From: a virus
Reading direction: 5' to 3' (one strand)
Length of the DNA stretch: 41,619 bases
IMG/VR virus record: IMGVR_UViG_3300042197_000592
Location: 1 to 41,619 of that record
Below the pieces are notes generated by a model. The model ran no database searches and was not told the DNA's origin. It worked only from the letters and a program-made list of their open reading frames with translations. Position numbers and translations under genes: made by a program. This document shows positions 15,485 through 23,938 of this stretch, in pieces. Within the stretch, counting starts at the first letter, position 1. Every line of letters begins with the position of its first letter.

Positions 15485-15662
15485 GATTGGTCCGAATGTG
15501 AGGGGTAAGGTATACTTTTGGAACGGAAAGGAGTGGGAATTATCTCATTCTGATGTCAATATACCAGAAGGATGGTATAGCGGGAACGTTCCAGACGAGG
15601 TTATGCCTCAACCAAAAAAAGATTTGTCAGAAAAAACTCAAAACCCATCAACTCAGCGTTGA
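15339..15662 (+). CDS. Outer-membrane lipoprotein, candidate o-spanin (107 aa)
   Basis: A lipoprotein signal is clear: LLCLLTCVAVLLTGCAST with the lipobox LTGC and lipidation at Cys29. The mature part has VVFLDPQTSIIRIGPNVRGKVYFW and PEGWYSG, a pattern common in phage lipoproteins. The start at 15339 gives a lysine-containing n-region; ATG 15375 is an alternative with a shorter signal. It overlaps the membrane gene at 15281 in another frame, the typical Rz/Rz1 nesting, suggesting a role in outer-membrane disruption at lysis. It could instead be an envelope-modifying lipoprotein. Confidence 0.75.
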   Translation: MCGNKANLPKLKMPLLCLLTCVAVLLTGCASTIESKKVVFLDPQTSIIRIGPNVRGKVYFWNGKEWELSHSDVNIPEGWYSGNVPDEVMPQPKKDLSEKTQNPSTQR

Positions 15663-15809
15663 CGGACTTACACAGACCCATCTGCGGGTGGACAATCTCG
15701 ACTAAGGCGTACAAAGCGGTGAAAGGTTAGAGTTAACGCTACAAACTTGCTAGCAATAGCAAGAAACCAAAAAACAACCTAACAAAACAACAAAGAAAGG
15801 ATTACTATT
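15663..15809. promoter_or_regulatory. Intergenic leader before the capsid gene
   Basis: A 147-base gap. It holds an ACCC/GGGT stem near 15676-15689, then at 15746-15763 a perfect 7-base stem CTTGCTA/TAGCAAG closing a GCAA tetraloop, then an A/C-rich run and AAAGGA before the capsid ATG. A phage promoter and an mRNA-stabilising 5' hairpin for the most abundant protein are both plausible. No T7 consensus promoter is present. Confidence 0.55.
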
Positions 15810-16790
15810 ATGGCTAATGGTAATGCTACTCCTAACCGCCTTGGGCAGATCAATGCTACTGGCGATGCTTTTGCGTTGTTTCTTAAGACGTTTGCTGGTG
15901 AAGTGTTGACCACCTTTGAGACCCAGACGGTTTTCAAGGCTCTTCACACCATCCGTACGATTAAGAACGGCAAATCGGCACAGTTTCCTGTGACGGGCAT
16001 CGCTTCTGCGGCGTATCACACCCCTGGCGAATCTATTGCTGACGCTGGCAACAGCTATCTCAGCACGATCAAACACGGCGAGCGGGTCATCAACATTGAC
16101 AAGATGCTCCTCTCCTCGGCGTTTATCGCTAACCTCGATGAAGCTCAGAACCACTATGACGTTCGCTCGATCTATACGACCGAGATCGGACGTGCGCTGG
16201 CTCGTGAGTTTGATAAGACGATTGCACGAGTCATCGTTAAGGCGGCTCGTACGGCGGCTTATCTCGGACTTAACAACGCTGGTACTAAGCTGGCGAAAGG
16301 TGCTAGCGGCCTCGATACTGGTGCGGAAATTGCTTCCGCTATCTACGAAGCCGCAGAGGAACTTGATAAGAAGAACGTTCCAGACGATTCACGCTATTGC
16401 GTCCTTCGTCCTACGGAATACTACAAGCTCGTTCGTGAGCTTGCAGAGCCTTCCAAGCCCTCGCCTGTCGGTAGCTACGTGGACGGAAGCGTTGCTCGTG
16501 TGGCGAACGTTACGATTGTGAAATCGAACAACGTTCCCGCCGACAACTTCAGTTCTACCGCTAACCAGGCATCGAACGTGACGAACAACGATTACTCCGT
16601 TGATTTGACGGATACCGTTGGTCTCGTGTTCCACCCCGCCTCGGTGGGTACGGTGAAGCTCCTCGACCTTGCGGTTGAGAGCGAGTACCAGATCGAACGG
16701 CAGGGTACTTTGATGGTTGCCAAGTATGCTATGGGTCACGGAGTTCTCCGTCCCGAGTGTGCTGTTGAGCTATCGAAGGCGGCTAGCTAA
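15810..16790 (+). CDS. Major capsid protein (T7 gp10A-like, 326 aa)
   Basis: Main shell protein with an HK97-type fold. The order after scaffold and the features GQINATGDAFALFLKTFAGEVLTTFE, FPVTGIASAAYHTPGE and the C-terminal LMVAKYAMGHGVLRPECAVEL fit T7 gp10A (345 aa). The gene stands out for GC-richer, C- and G-ending codons (tac, atc, aag, cgt) against AT-rich neighbours, as expected for very high expression. No frameshift product like T7 10B is evident. It is followed by an intrinsic terminator. Confidence 0.97.
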   Translation: MANGNATPNRLGQINATGDAFALFLKTFAGEVLTTFETQTVFKALHTIRTIKNGKSAQFPVTGIASAAYHTPGESIADAGNSYLSTIKHGERVINIDKMLLSSAFIANLDEAQNHYDVRSIYTTEIGRALAREFDKTIARVIVKAARTAAYLGLNNAGTKLAKGASGLDTGAEIASAIYEAAEELDKKNVPDDSRYCVLRPTEYYKLVRELAEPSKPSPVGSYVDGSVARVANVTIVKSNNVPADNFSSTANQASNVTNNDYSVDLTDTVGLVFHPASVGTVKLLDLAVESEYQIERQGTLMVAKYAMGHGVLRPECAVELSKAAS

Positions 16791-16881
16791 TAGCTATTTA
16801 GGGGGTGTCACTCCTATGATTGGATTTGTTGATCGTGTGGTTTTATTCATTTATCCCACGGCTCCTCTCAACAAGTCCCAT

Positions 16882-16904
16882 AGGGGTGGCATCCCCTTTT
16901 TTTT
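16882..16904 (+). terminator. Rho-independent terminator after the capsid gene
   Basis: AGGGG at 16882-16886 pairs with CCCCT at 16893-16897, with a six-base loop, followed by a run of eight T (16897-16904). The position corresponds to the T7 terminator behind gene 10 and would favour capsid mRNA over the tail genes downstream. Confidence 0.85.
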
Positions 16905-16941
16905 GTTGTAATGTCCGTTTAAAGGCGTAAACAATACCTAT

Positions 16942-17523
16942 ATGGCTACATATTCTCATCGAATTTCTAAACTAGAAGCAGTTAACACGATGCTCACCTT
17001 GGTAGGTGATTCTCCTGTAAATACACTTAGCGCAACGACTTCAAACGCTCAGATTGCTGAATTGATTTTGGACGAAGTTACCAAAGAATTTCAGTACCAA
17101 GGGTGGCATTTTAACACAGAAAACAACGTTACGCTTCCAAGAGACAACACAAATAAGATTGAAATTCCAGATACCGCTTTGTCTGTGGACGTGGACGATA
17201 ACGTGTACCCTAGTTTAGATGTCATTATTCGTGGAAACTACTTGTACGATAAAGCCAACCATACGTATGAGTTTTCTTCTGATTTAAAAGCGGAAGTTAT
17301 TTACTTTTTAACTTGGGATAATTTGCCAGAAATTGCAAAGCGTTTTGTTGTTCTTCGGGCTGGTCGAATCTTTTCTCAGAGGTTGATCGGGTCGGCTGAA
17401 CAAAACTCAACTAACACTATTGATGAGAACCAAGCTTTAAGGGAGCTTGTGTATTGGGATGAGCAGATGTCTGATTTAACGATTTGGGACAACTATTCAG
17501 TATCAAGAGTGTTGGACAGATAA
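16942..17523 (+). CDS. Tail tubular protein A (T7 gp11-like, 193 aa)
   Basis: Adaptor ring protein between portal and nozzle. The length matches T7 gp11 (196 aa), as do the start (SKLEAVNTMLTLVGDSPVNTL) and EVTKEFQYQGWHFNTENNV, which are typical of the family, and the C-terminal LRELVYWDEQMSDLTIWDNY. The position after the capsid agrees. There is only a weak ribosome site (AAAGG about 20 bases upstream). Confidence 0.95.
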   Translation: MATYSHRISKLEAVNTMLTLVGDSPVNTLSATTSNAQIAELILDEVTKEFQYQGWHFNTENNVTLPRDNTNKIEIPDTALSVDVDDNVYPSLDVIIRGNYLYDKANHTYEFSSDLKAEVIYFLTWDNLPEIAKRFVVLRAGRIFSQRLIGSAEQNSTNTIDENQALRELVYWDEQMSDLTIWDNYSVSRVLDR

Positions 17524-17535
17524 GGAGATTTTGTT

Positions 17536-20466
17536 GTGGCTCTGATTAACACGACCATACCTAATTTAATTAGTGGAGTAAGCCAGCAGTCTGATTCTCT
17601 TAGGTACGGATCACAGGCAAAAGAACAAGTTAACGCTTACTCTTCAGTTGTTGAAGGGTTAATTAAGCGTCCTCCTACAATTCATATTGCTAATTTACAA
17701 ACCCCCGCTTCTGGTGGAGTATTTGTTCATATTATTAATCGTGATGTGACTGAACGTTACATTATGACTATTGAAAAAACAGGAAGAATTAAAATTTACG
17801 AAACAAGTGGAGTTGAAAGACAGGTTTATAACGCAAATACTACTGCTTATTCTGCTGGAAACTTAGGTGGCGGCTTTACTGCCGCAGAAGTTCCGTCTTT
17901 AGGAGCAGGTGTTGGGTATAACACCAGTTTTCCTTATTATTTACAATGGCCTACTGCAAGTGCTGATCCTAACAATTATCTTCAAGCCATAACGATTGCT
18001 GACTTTACGTTTTTGTTAAATAAATACACAAGCGTTACTATGAACGCCGCTCCTGCAAACGACAGGCCGTACGAAAACATAGTTTATGTGGCTCAAGGTG
18101 CTTATAATTCTAAATATATTGTTACTCTTACTCAAGGAGCGACTACTCAAACTGTAACCTGTACTACAGGTGACGGAATTGTAACAAGCGGCTTTACTGT
18201 AAACGGAAAAGAAGCCGCTCAAACTAACACGATTGCCGCCGCTCTTGCTGGATTAATTAATGCCGCTGGCTTAAGTGGTGTAACCAGAACAGTAATTGGT
18301 TCAAGCATTCGGTTTAATTCTAACAGCCCATTTACGATTACTGTAGAAGATTCTGGTAGCGGAACGTTGTTAAAACAAGTTTTAGGATATCGAAATGGGT
18401 CTGTTCAGAATTTTCAAGATTTGCCGATTAATTGTGTTAACAATTTTATTGCTCAAGTTAACTCTGATCCCGAACAAGCTGGTGATGATTATTATGTTAA
18501 ATTTTTGGCAGATAACGGCGTTAGTGGAAGCGGAAAATGGGAAGAAGCAGTAAGACCAGCTATTCCTACTTCATTTAATGCTGGAACTATGCCTCACGCT
18601 CTAATTAGAAAATTTGATTCTAACGGAGTTCCGTTTTTTGTTTTTAAAAGGCTTATTTGGGACGAAAGACTAGCGGGAGATACAGCTACTAACCCAGACC
18701 CGACTTTTGTAGGAAACCCAATAAGAGGAATTACGTTTTTTAAAAACAGGCTTGGATTTTTAAGTGACGAAAATGTTATTTTTTCTGAAGCAAGCGAGTT
18801 TTTTAGCTTTTTTAGAACTACTGTAGCCCAACTTTTAGATTCGGATGTAATTGACGTTGCCACAACTTCTTCAAAAGTAAGTTATTTAAACTGGGCTATT
18901 CCTTTTAATGATAAATTGTTGCTTTTTTCGGATCAGACTCAATTTAAAGTAAGTAGCGGAGATATTTTTAGCGCAAAAACTGTTTCTATTTCTCAGACTA
19001 CTGAATACGAAAACTCAATGTTTTCTTCACCAGTTACGTCTGGTAAAAATGTGTATTTTGCATTTCCAAGAGGCGAATACAGCGGTATTCAAGAATATTA
19101 TGTTTCAACTGAAAACTTAAATTATGTTGGAGTTGACATAACTTCAGCCGTTTCAAAATACATTGTTGGAAATGTAAAAAAGATTGCAACTTCTCAAAAT
19201 GAACAGGTTTTGGCTGTAGTAAGCGATGGGTTTAAAAGTGGCGTTTACATTTACAAATATCTTTATCAAGGCGATCAAAAACTTCAATCGGCTTGGTTTA
19301 AATATGATTTTGGTGCTGATGTTGAAGTGTTAAATGCTGAGTTTTTAGATACTGATTTGTATTTAATTCTTCGTAGAAATAACTCTAATTTAGCCATTGA
19401 AACTGTTTATTTTGAGGCAGGGTTAAAAGACAAATACGCTCCGTTTATAACTTGTTTGGATAGAAGAATCTTTTCTAAAGACCTTCCAAATAATTATATG
19501 ACTTACAATCCAGACACTAACTTAACTTCAATTCGGCTTCCTTATTTTGTGGGAAATCAAAAGAAATTTAGTGTAGCGACAGCGTATCTTGATCCAGACT
19601 CTTTGGATTTAGATTTTACTAATACAAATACAGCATCGGATTATAAGGAACTTCCTGGTGGCTATATTTTAAAACCAGCAGACAATCAAGCTCAAAAAGT
19701 TCAATGCGGTATTTGGAATAATTTTACAACGTATACCCCAGGAACTAAGGTTTTTTATAATGATGAAATTTGGCAAGCTAAGTCTTTGCCAGTTGGGACG
19801 GCTCCAAATACGATCAACTTAGCCAGAACACCAGGAATTACATATCAAATTACAGTAAACAACGTTTTACAAAGCTTTTCTTTTTGGGCTAATAACGTAT
19901 CTGGAACAGGACCAGCCAGATATTTTTCTACTGTTTTTTATAATCCTCCGTCTGGATCAATTAATATTTACGAGTTATTTACAACCTTATTGGATGATTA
20001 TAAACCAGTATACACCGATCCTGTAACAAGTATTACTTACGTCCGCATTCAAGGAAATCACGTTGGTCGCCCTGTTTGGATTGGGTATCCCTATGATATG
20101 ATGTACACAGTTTCTAGACCGATGATTCGTGAAAACATTGGTCAAGGAAAGCAGTCTGTGGCTTCTGGAATCTATATGATGCGTACTGGTACTGTAATGT
20201 ACGACAATACTAGATATTTTAGAGTTGAAGTTACTCCTCAATCCAGAGCCACCTACAAATACGTGTTTAACGGAACTGCTTTAAATACAGTAGATACCAT
20301 TATGCCTAATAACCCGCTAAAAGACGGAACCTTTAAGTTTCCCATTATGGCTAAAAATGACGAAGTTGAGATTAACCTACTTAACGATTCTCCCTTTCCT
20401 TCGGCTCTTATTAGTATGGATTTTGAAGGGTATTACCAAAACAGAGCAAATAGGTACAATGGTTAA
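17536..20466 (+). CDS. Tail tubular protein B / nozzle (T7 gp12-like, 976 aa)
   Basis: Forms the tail nozzle. The N-terminus INTTIPNLISGVSQQSDSLRYGSQAKEQ and later FFKNRLGFLSDENVIFSEASEFFSF are hallmark segments of gp12. It is longer than T7 gp12 (794 aa); the extra length appears to lie in the loop-rich middle and C-terminal third. GTG start with AAGGAG eight bases upstream. The gene is strikingly AT-rich with A/T-ending codons, unlike the capsid gene. Its last eight bases overlap the next start. Confidence 0.95.
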   Translation: MALINTTIPNLISGVSQQSDSLRYGSQAKEQVNAYSSVVEGLIKRPPTIHIANLQTPASGGVFVHIINRDVTERYIMTIEKTGRIKIYETSGVERQVYNANTTAYSAGNLGGGFTAAEVPSLGAGVGYNTSFPYYLQWPTASADPNNYLQAITIADFTFLLNKYTSVTMNAAPANDRPYENIVYVAQGAYNSKYIVTLTQGATTQTVTCTTGDGIVTSGFTVNGKEAAQTNTIAAALAGLINAAGLSGVTRTVIGSSIRFNSNSPFTITVEDSGSGTLLKQVLGYRNGSVQNFQDLPINCVNNFIAQVNSDPEQAGDDYYVKFLADNGVSGSGKWEEAVRPAIPTSFNAGTMPHALIRKFDSNGVPFFVFKRLIWDERLAGDTATNPDPTFVGNPIRGITFFKNRLGFLSDENVIFSEASEFFSFFRTTVAQLLDSDVIDVATTSSKVSYLNWAIPFNDKLLLFSDQTQFKVSSGDIFSAKTVSISQTTEYENSMFSSPVTSGKNVYFAFPRGEYSGIQEYYVSTENLNYVGVDITSAVSKYIVGNVKKIATSQNEQVLAVVSDGFKSGVYIYKYLYQGDQKLQSAWFKYDFGADVEVLNAEFLDTDLYLILRRNNSNLAIETVYFEAGLKDKYAPFITCLDRRIFSKDLPNNYMTYNPDTNLTSIRLPYFVGNQKKFSVATAYLDPDSLDLDFTNTNTASDYKELPGGYILKPADNQAQKVQCGIWNNFTTYTPGTKVFYNDEIWQAKSLPVGTAPNTINLARTPGITYQITVNNVLQSFSFWANNVSGTGPARYFSTVFYNPPSGSINIYELFTTLLDDYKPVYTDPVTSITYVRIQGNHVGRPVWIGYPYDMMYTVSRPMIRENIGQGKQSVASGIYMMRTGTVMYDNTRYFRVEVTPQSRATYKYVFNGTALNTVDTIMPNNPLKDGTFKFPIMAKNDEVEINLLNDSPFPSALISMDFEGYYQNRANRYNG

Positions 20467-20932
20467 AATACGCATAGCTGAAGAAAAAGACGCTTCAAAC
20501 CTTGCTCCACGTCTTCGGGAAGAAGACAAGCTTGAAATTAGGTCTATTTTTACTGAATCTGAAAAAAGCACAGAAGAAGTCCTTTTGGATAGCATTAGGT
20601 CGTCTATTCCTTGCCTTTCTGTTGAAGAAAATGGGAATGTTATTATGGTCTTTGGGGCATCCGATTATGGGGACAAAGATTGCGGTTTGGTCTGGCTTTT
20701 AGGGTCAGATAGAATAAAAGAGCTATGGATACCCTTTTTACGTCAATCCCACTACTGGTCTGATGCGTTGTTCAATATCAGTAAGAAACGCTTGCTTTTT
20801 AACAGAGTTTGCTCCAAAAATGACTTGCATATTAGATGGATTAAATGGCTGGGGTTTACCTTTGTTCAGAAATTGGACAACTACGGCCATTTAGGGCTAT
20901 CTTTCTATGAGTTTTGTAAACTGAAAGGGTAA
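20459..20932 (+). CDS. gp13-like protein, DUF2833 / acetyltransferase-like (157 aa)
   Basis: The slot between nozzle and gp14 matches T7 gp13 (138 aa), and the C-terminal half LHIRWIKWLGFTFVQKLDNYG resembles T7 HIRFLKTIGAVFHEEYTRDG. The fold is related to GNAT acetyltransferases (MVKIRIAEEKDASNLAPRLREED start), but T7 gp13 is known as an accessory of virion assembly, not an enzyme. The start at 20459 overlaps the nozzle gene; a longer frame from 20357 lies fully inside it and is rejected. Confidence 0.85.
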   Translation: MVKIRIAEEKDASNLAPRLREEDKLEIRSIFTESEKSTEEVLLDSIRSSIPCLSVEENGNVIMVFGASDYGDKDCGLVWLLGSDRIKELWIPFLRQSHYWSDALFNISKKRLLFNRVCSKNDLHIRWIKWLGFTFVQKLDNYGHLGLSFYEFCKLKG

Positions 20933-20936
20933 GACG

Positions 20937-21530
20937 ATGTGCTTTGTACTACCATTGTTATTGCCGTTAGCTTCCTTCGCCATTGGAGCGGCGGGGCAAG
21001 TAATGGGCTTTATGAACCAGCAGTCTGCGGCCAATGCACAGGCTGAGTACCAAAGAAGGCTTTTAGACCAACAACGGCAACTGGCTGATCTTGAAACCAA
21101 GAAGTATATCCAAGAAGCGGAAGCGATGCGCTTCAAAGAAGCTCAAGAAAAAGAACAGCAGGGTAGGGAGATTTACAGCATCGCCCAGGAATCAAAAGCC
21201 GCTAAAGCTCGTGCCAAAACTGCCGCTGGTGAGGCTGGGGTGGCTGGTCCGTCTGTTGATGCTATTTTGGCTGATTTTACCAGACAAGAAACTGCGTATG
21301 CCGCCGCTCTTCGTAGGCAAAGCTTTTACACCGAAGCGGCTACCAGCCGTTCTATTGAAAATGCTCGGTTGGGTACGCAGTATAACATCGCCGCTATTCA
21401 AAGTCCGATGCCTCCGATTCAGCGTCCTAATATTTGGGCTACCGCCCTTCAGATTGGCCGAGAAGGTTTGGACTCCTTGGGTCAATTTGAACAATGGTCT
21501 CCATCAAAAAGTCCGTATAAGAGGGTCTAA
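20937..21530 (+). CDS. Internal virion protein B (T7 gp14-like, 197 aa)
   Basis: The length equals T7 gp14 (196 aa). It starts MC like T7 gp14, with a hydrophobic N-terminal segment (LPLLLPLASFAIGAAGQVMGF) that fits insertion into the outer membrane on ejection, followed by alanine- and glutamine-rich helices (AEYQRRLLDQQRQLADLE). With gp15- and gp16-like proteins it should form the DNA-ejection channel. AAGGG precedes the ATG; the stop overlaps the next start. Confidence 0.9.
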   Translation: MCFVLPLLLPLASFAIGAAGQVMGFMNQQSAANAQAEYQRRLLDQQRQLADLETKKYIQEAEAMRFKEAQEKEQQGREIYSIAQESKAAKARAKTAAGEAGVAGPSVDAILADFTRQETAYAAALRRQSFYTEAATSRSIENARLGTQYNIAAIQSPMPPIQRPNIWATALQIGREGLDSLGQFEQWSPSKSPYKRV

Positions 21531-23938
21531 TGGCCGATAAACGTGTAATTGTTGAAGATTTGGAAGCCGCTCCTCGTGTGCGTACAAGGGAGATGCAGAC
21601 ATCTGATTTTCGTAGGCCAGCCGCTCCTATTAATCCAGTTCAAGGACAAAGCCAGCTTGGTCAGTTGGTGGAGTCTCTTGAGTCTTTTAATGCTGGCCTT
21701 CGTAATTTCAATCAGATTTATATGCAGAAAAGCAACAGAGCGGCAGTTGATGACGCTTTGGTTGAATTTTATCAAAACCCAGACAAGTACCGAGAAGCGG
21801 CTAAAGGTGGTGTGGCTGAGATGGTGCGTAAGGGTGTCATTGACAGCAATCAAAACCCATACAAAGCCACTACTATTTTGGAGCTTACTGGACAAGATTT
21901 AGCAGATGGAAAATATAGTTCTGCTTTGGCTGAAAGCTTAAAGCAAGTAGGAGATTATACCCCAGAACAACTTGACGAACACATTGGTAAACTTCGGCAA
22001 AACTTTGTTAAAAATAACGTTGGAGACAGCTACTACACCAATTTGGGCTTTTCAAAACGAGCCTCAGACATTGAGCGTTCATTTAAGTCTCAAGCAAGAG
22101 AATTACGCCTTAAACGGCAAGAAGGACAAGCTCAAGAAAAGCTGGCTAATCTTTCAACTAGGATTTTTGACGATATGCTAGCTGGTGATTTTAATGACGA
22201 TGCTTTTGTAACTGAACAGGTTAGTCGTTTAAGAGGAATCTTTAAAGAAGCACATTTGGGTACTATTTCTGAAGACCCGAATGGAATTACTTTAAAATCT
22301 TTAAAAGGCTGGGTGCAAGCAAACTACCAAGACAACCCAGAAGAAGTAAGACAAGTGGTTGAAGCTGTTTTTGAGATAGACCCACGAGGAGACGGAAACA
22401 AACTTAAGAACATAAGCCCCGCTGAGTACGGACAACTTCAAGATTACCTAGACAACAACGAAAACGAGGTTTTGCAAAGGGCGTATCAAAGACAGCAGTT
22501 GTTAGATAATATTGCCCAAACAGAAGCACGAAAGTTTATTCGGACGTTTGCCGCAGAACGTAGGATGGAAACTGGACAAGCGGCGTTGTCTGATCGGGAC
22601 AAAAGAGACTTGATTGTTGAGATTCAAAAACAGCCTTGGTATAACAAGGAAAATTCTGGTGTTCTTCTGGATATTGCTGTTGGAGAAAACGGAATTGCTA
22701 ATGAAGAATCTGCTGTTGGTACGCTTTCCAATTCAACAGAAGACTTTTCTCAGCAAAAAGGAAGGTTTGAAAGGGCGGCTAATGATCCTGTGCTGGCTCC
22801 CCAAGCCCTTGAAGACTTGCGTAATCTTTATGATTCTGGGTCGGTGTCGCCAAAGGATTTTAAAGAATTGGAAGCTCGTTTGGAACAGGCGGCACAAAAC
22901 AAGGATTTAACTGATAAATCTGAAATCTTTAATTTTAATAAAACGTCTTTGACAGAGTTTATTAACACACGTCTTCAGATTGACCCAGAGAACGTTGACG
23001 ATGTTTCTAGGAAAGCGGCTTTGATGGATGAAGGTCTGCGTATGTACCGAGAAGCCGTTTCCAGCAAGCTTTTGGCTGAACGTAACGCAGTAAGTGAGGA
23101 ACCCGCAGAGACGTTTAATCGGCGCATTATTACCAGCCCTATTTACGGAGAAGCAAGGACTGAAGTACAAAAGCAGATTGAAAGTAAGCTACAAGCTGAA
23201 GAGCGTAGGCTTGAAAAACAGAAGCAAGTTCAAAAAGATATTGAATCAGCCACTCCTGTCGGGTCTCCAAGTTTCTTTGATAAGATTTTTAAGGGTAACT
23301 CAGCGTTGATTGACCAATACAAAGATGTTTCTTCAGCTATGGCTAGGGCTATATCTAAGAACCCAGCTTTGGATCGTCCAGAGTATCGTGAACAGCTAAA
23401 AGGCTACTACGCCGAAATTAAAAAGATGGCTGATGAAGATTTGGCTAAGTTTGGTGAAACTATTTTGGAAGGTGGTTATTACGTAACAGACAGACCTCGT
23501 GGCGGGGTTGAGCCAAATATTAGTCTTAATTATCTTACTACTGCACCTTGGAACAGGAAAACAAGGGCGTTTGGTTTACTCCCTGGTACTCCCGAAACCC
23601 CTGCTTATACAAAAACCTTTGTTCCGTATCCTGTTGAGAAAATGGAAGAAGTTAAAAAGAGCTTTTTGAGCAGGGTCACGGCTACTGGGACTACTTGGAC
23701 TAATTTTGTTGACAGCCAGACAGGAAAGCCTAGAGAAAATGTTCGTCTTTATGGGGTTCCAGTTGATGCCAAAGCTGAACTTAACGGCCTAGCTGTTCCC
23801 CTATTTTCGAGCCGTGACGAATTTAATGATGTTTTTTCCAAGCCAGAGCTTGCTAAAAACCTTGCAGATTCCCTCGGCGTGGATATAAACCAACTTAAGG
23901 TTAACCAAGCTTTAAGACTTCTTGAGAGGGGACTATGA
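21530..23938 (+). CDS. Internal virion protein C (T7 gp15-like, 802 aa)
   Basis: A large, mostly helical charged protein between gp14- and gp16-like genes, like T7 gp15 (747 aa). It has a conserved-looking N-terminus (QGQSQLGQLVESLESFNAGLRN) and many heptad-like segments. It should form the periplasmic part of the ejection tunnel. The start overlaps the previous stop (TAATGG) with GAGGG upstream; the end overlaps the next start (ATGA). Confidence 0.9.
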   Translation: MADKRVIVEDLEAAPRVRTREMQTSDFRRPAAPINPVQGQSQLGQLVESLESFNAGLRNFNQIYMQKSNRAAVDDALVEFYQNPDKYREAAKGGVAEMVRKGVIDSNQNPYKATTILELTGQDLADGKYSSALAESLKQVGDYTPEQLDEHIGKLRQNFVKNNVGDSYYTNLGFSKRASDIERSFKSQARELRLKRQEGQAQEKLANLSTRIFDDMLAGDFNDDAFVTEQVSRLRGIFKEAHLGTISEDPNGITLKSLKGWVQANYQDNPEEVRQVVEAVFEIDPRGDGNKLKNISPAEYGQLQDYLDNNENEVLQRAYQRQQLLDNIAQTEARKFIRTFAAERRMETGQAALSDRDKRDLIVEIQKQPWYNKENSGVLLDIAVGENGIANEESAVGTLSNSTEDFSQQKGRFERAANDPVLAPQALEDLRNLYDSGSVSPKDFKELEARLEQAAQNKDLTDKSEIFNFNKTSLTEFINTRLQIDPENVDDVSRKAALMDEGLRMYREAVSSKLLAERNAVSEEPAETFNRRIITSPIYGEARTEVQKQIESKLQAEERRLEKQKQVQKDIESATPVGSPSFFDKIFKGNSALIDQYKDVSSAMARAISKNPALDRPEYREQLKGYYAEIKKMADEDLAKFGETILEGGYYVTDRPRGGVEPNISLNYLTTAPWNRKTRAFGLLPGTPETPAYTKTFVPYPVEKMEEVKKSFLSRVTATGTTWTNFVDSQTGKPRENVRLYGVPVDAKAELNGLAVPLFSSRDEFNDVFSKPELAKNLADSLGVDINQLKVNQALRLLERGL

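Noticed and set aside
16717-16911. Possible frameshift extension of the capsid protein, as in T7 10B
   Set aside because: The open frame would need a +1 shift, no slippery site was seen, and it reads through the terminator hairpin.
20357-20458. Longer N-terminus for the gp13-like protein
   Set aside because: It lies wholly within the nozzle gene, and the start at 20459 gives the expected length.
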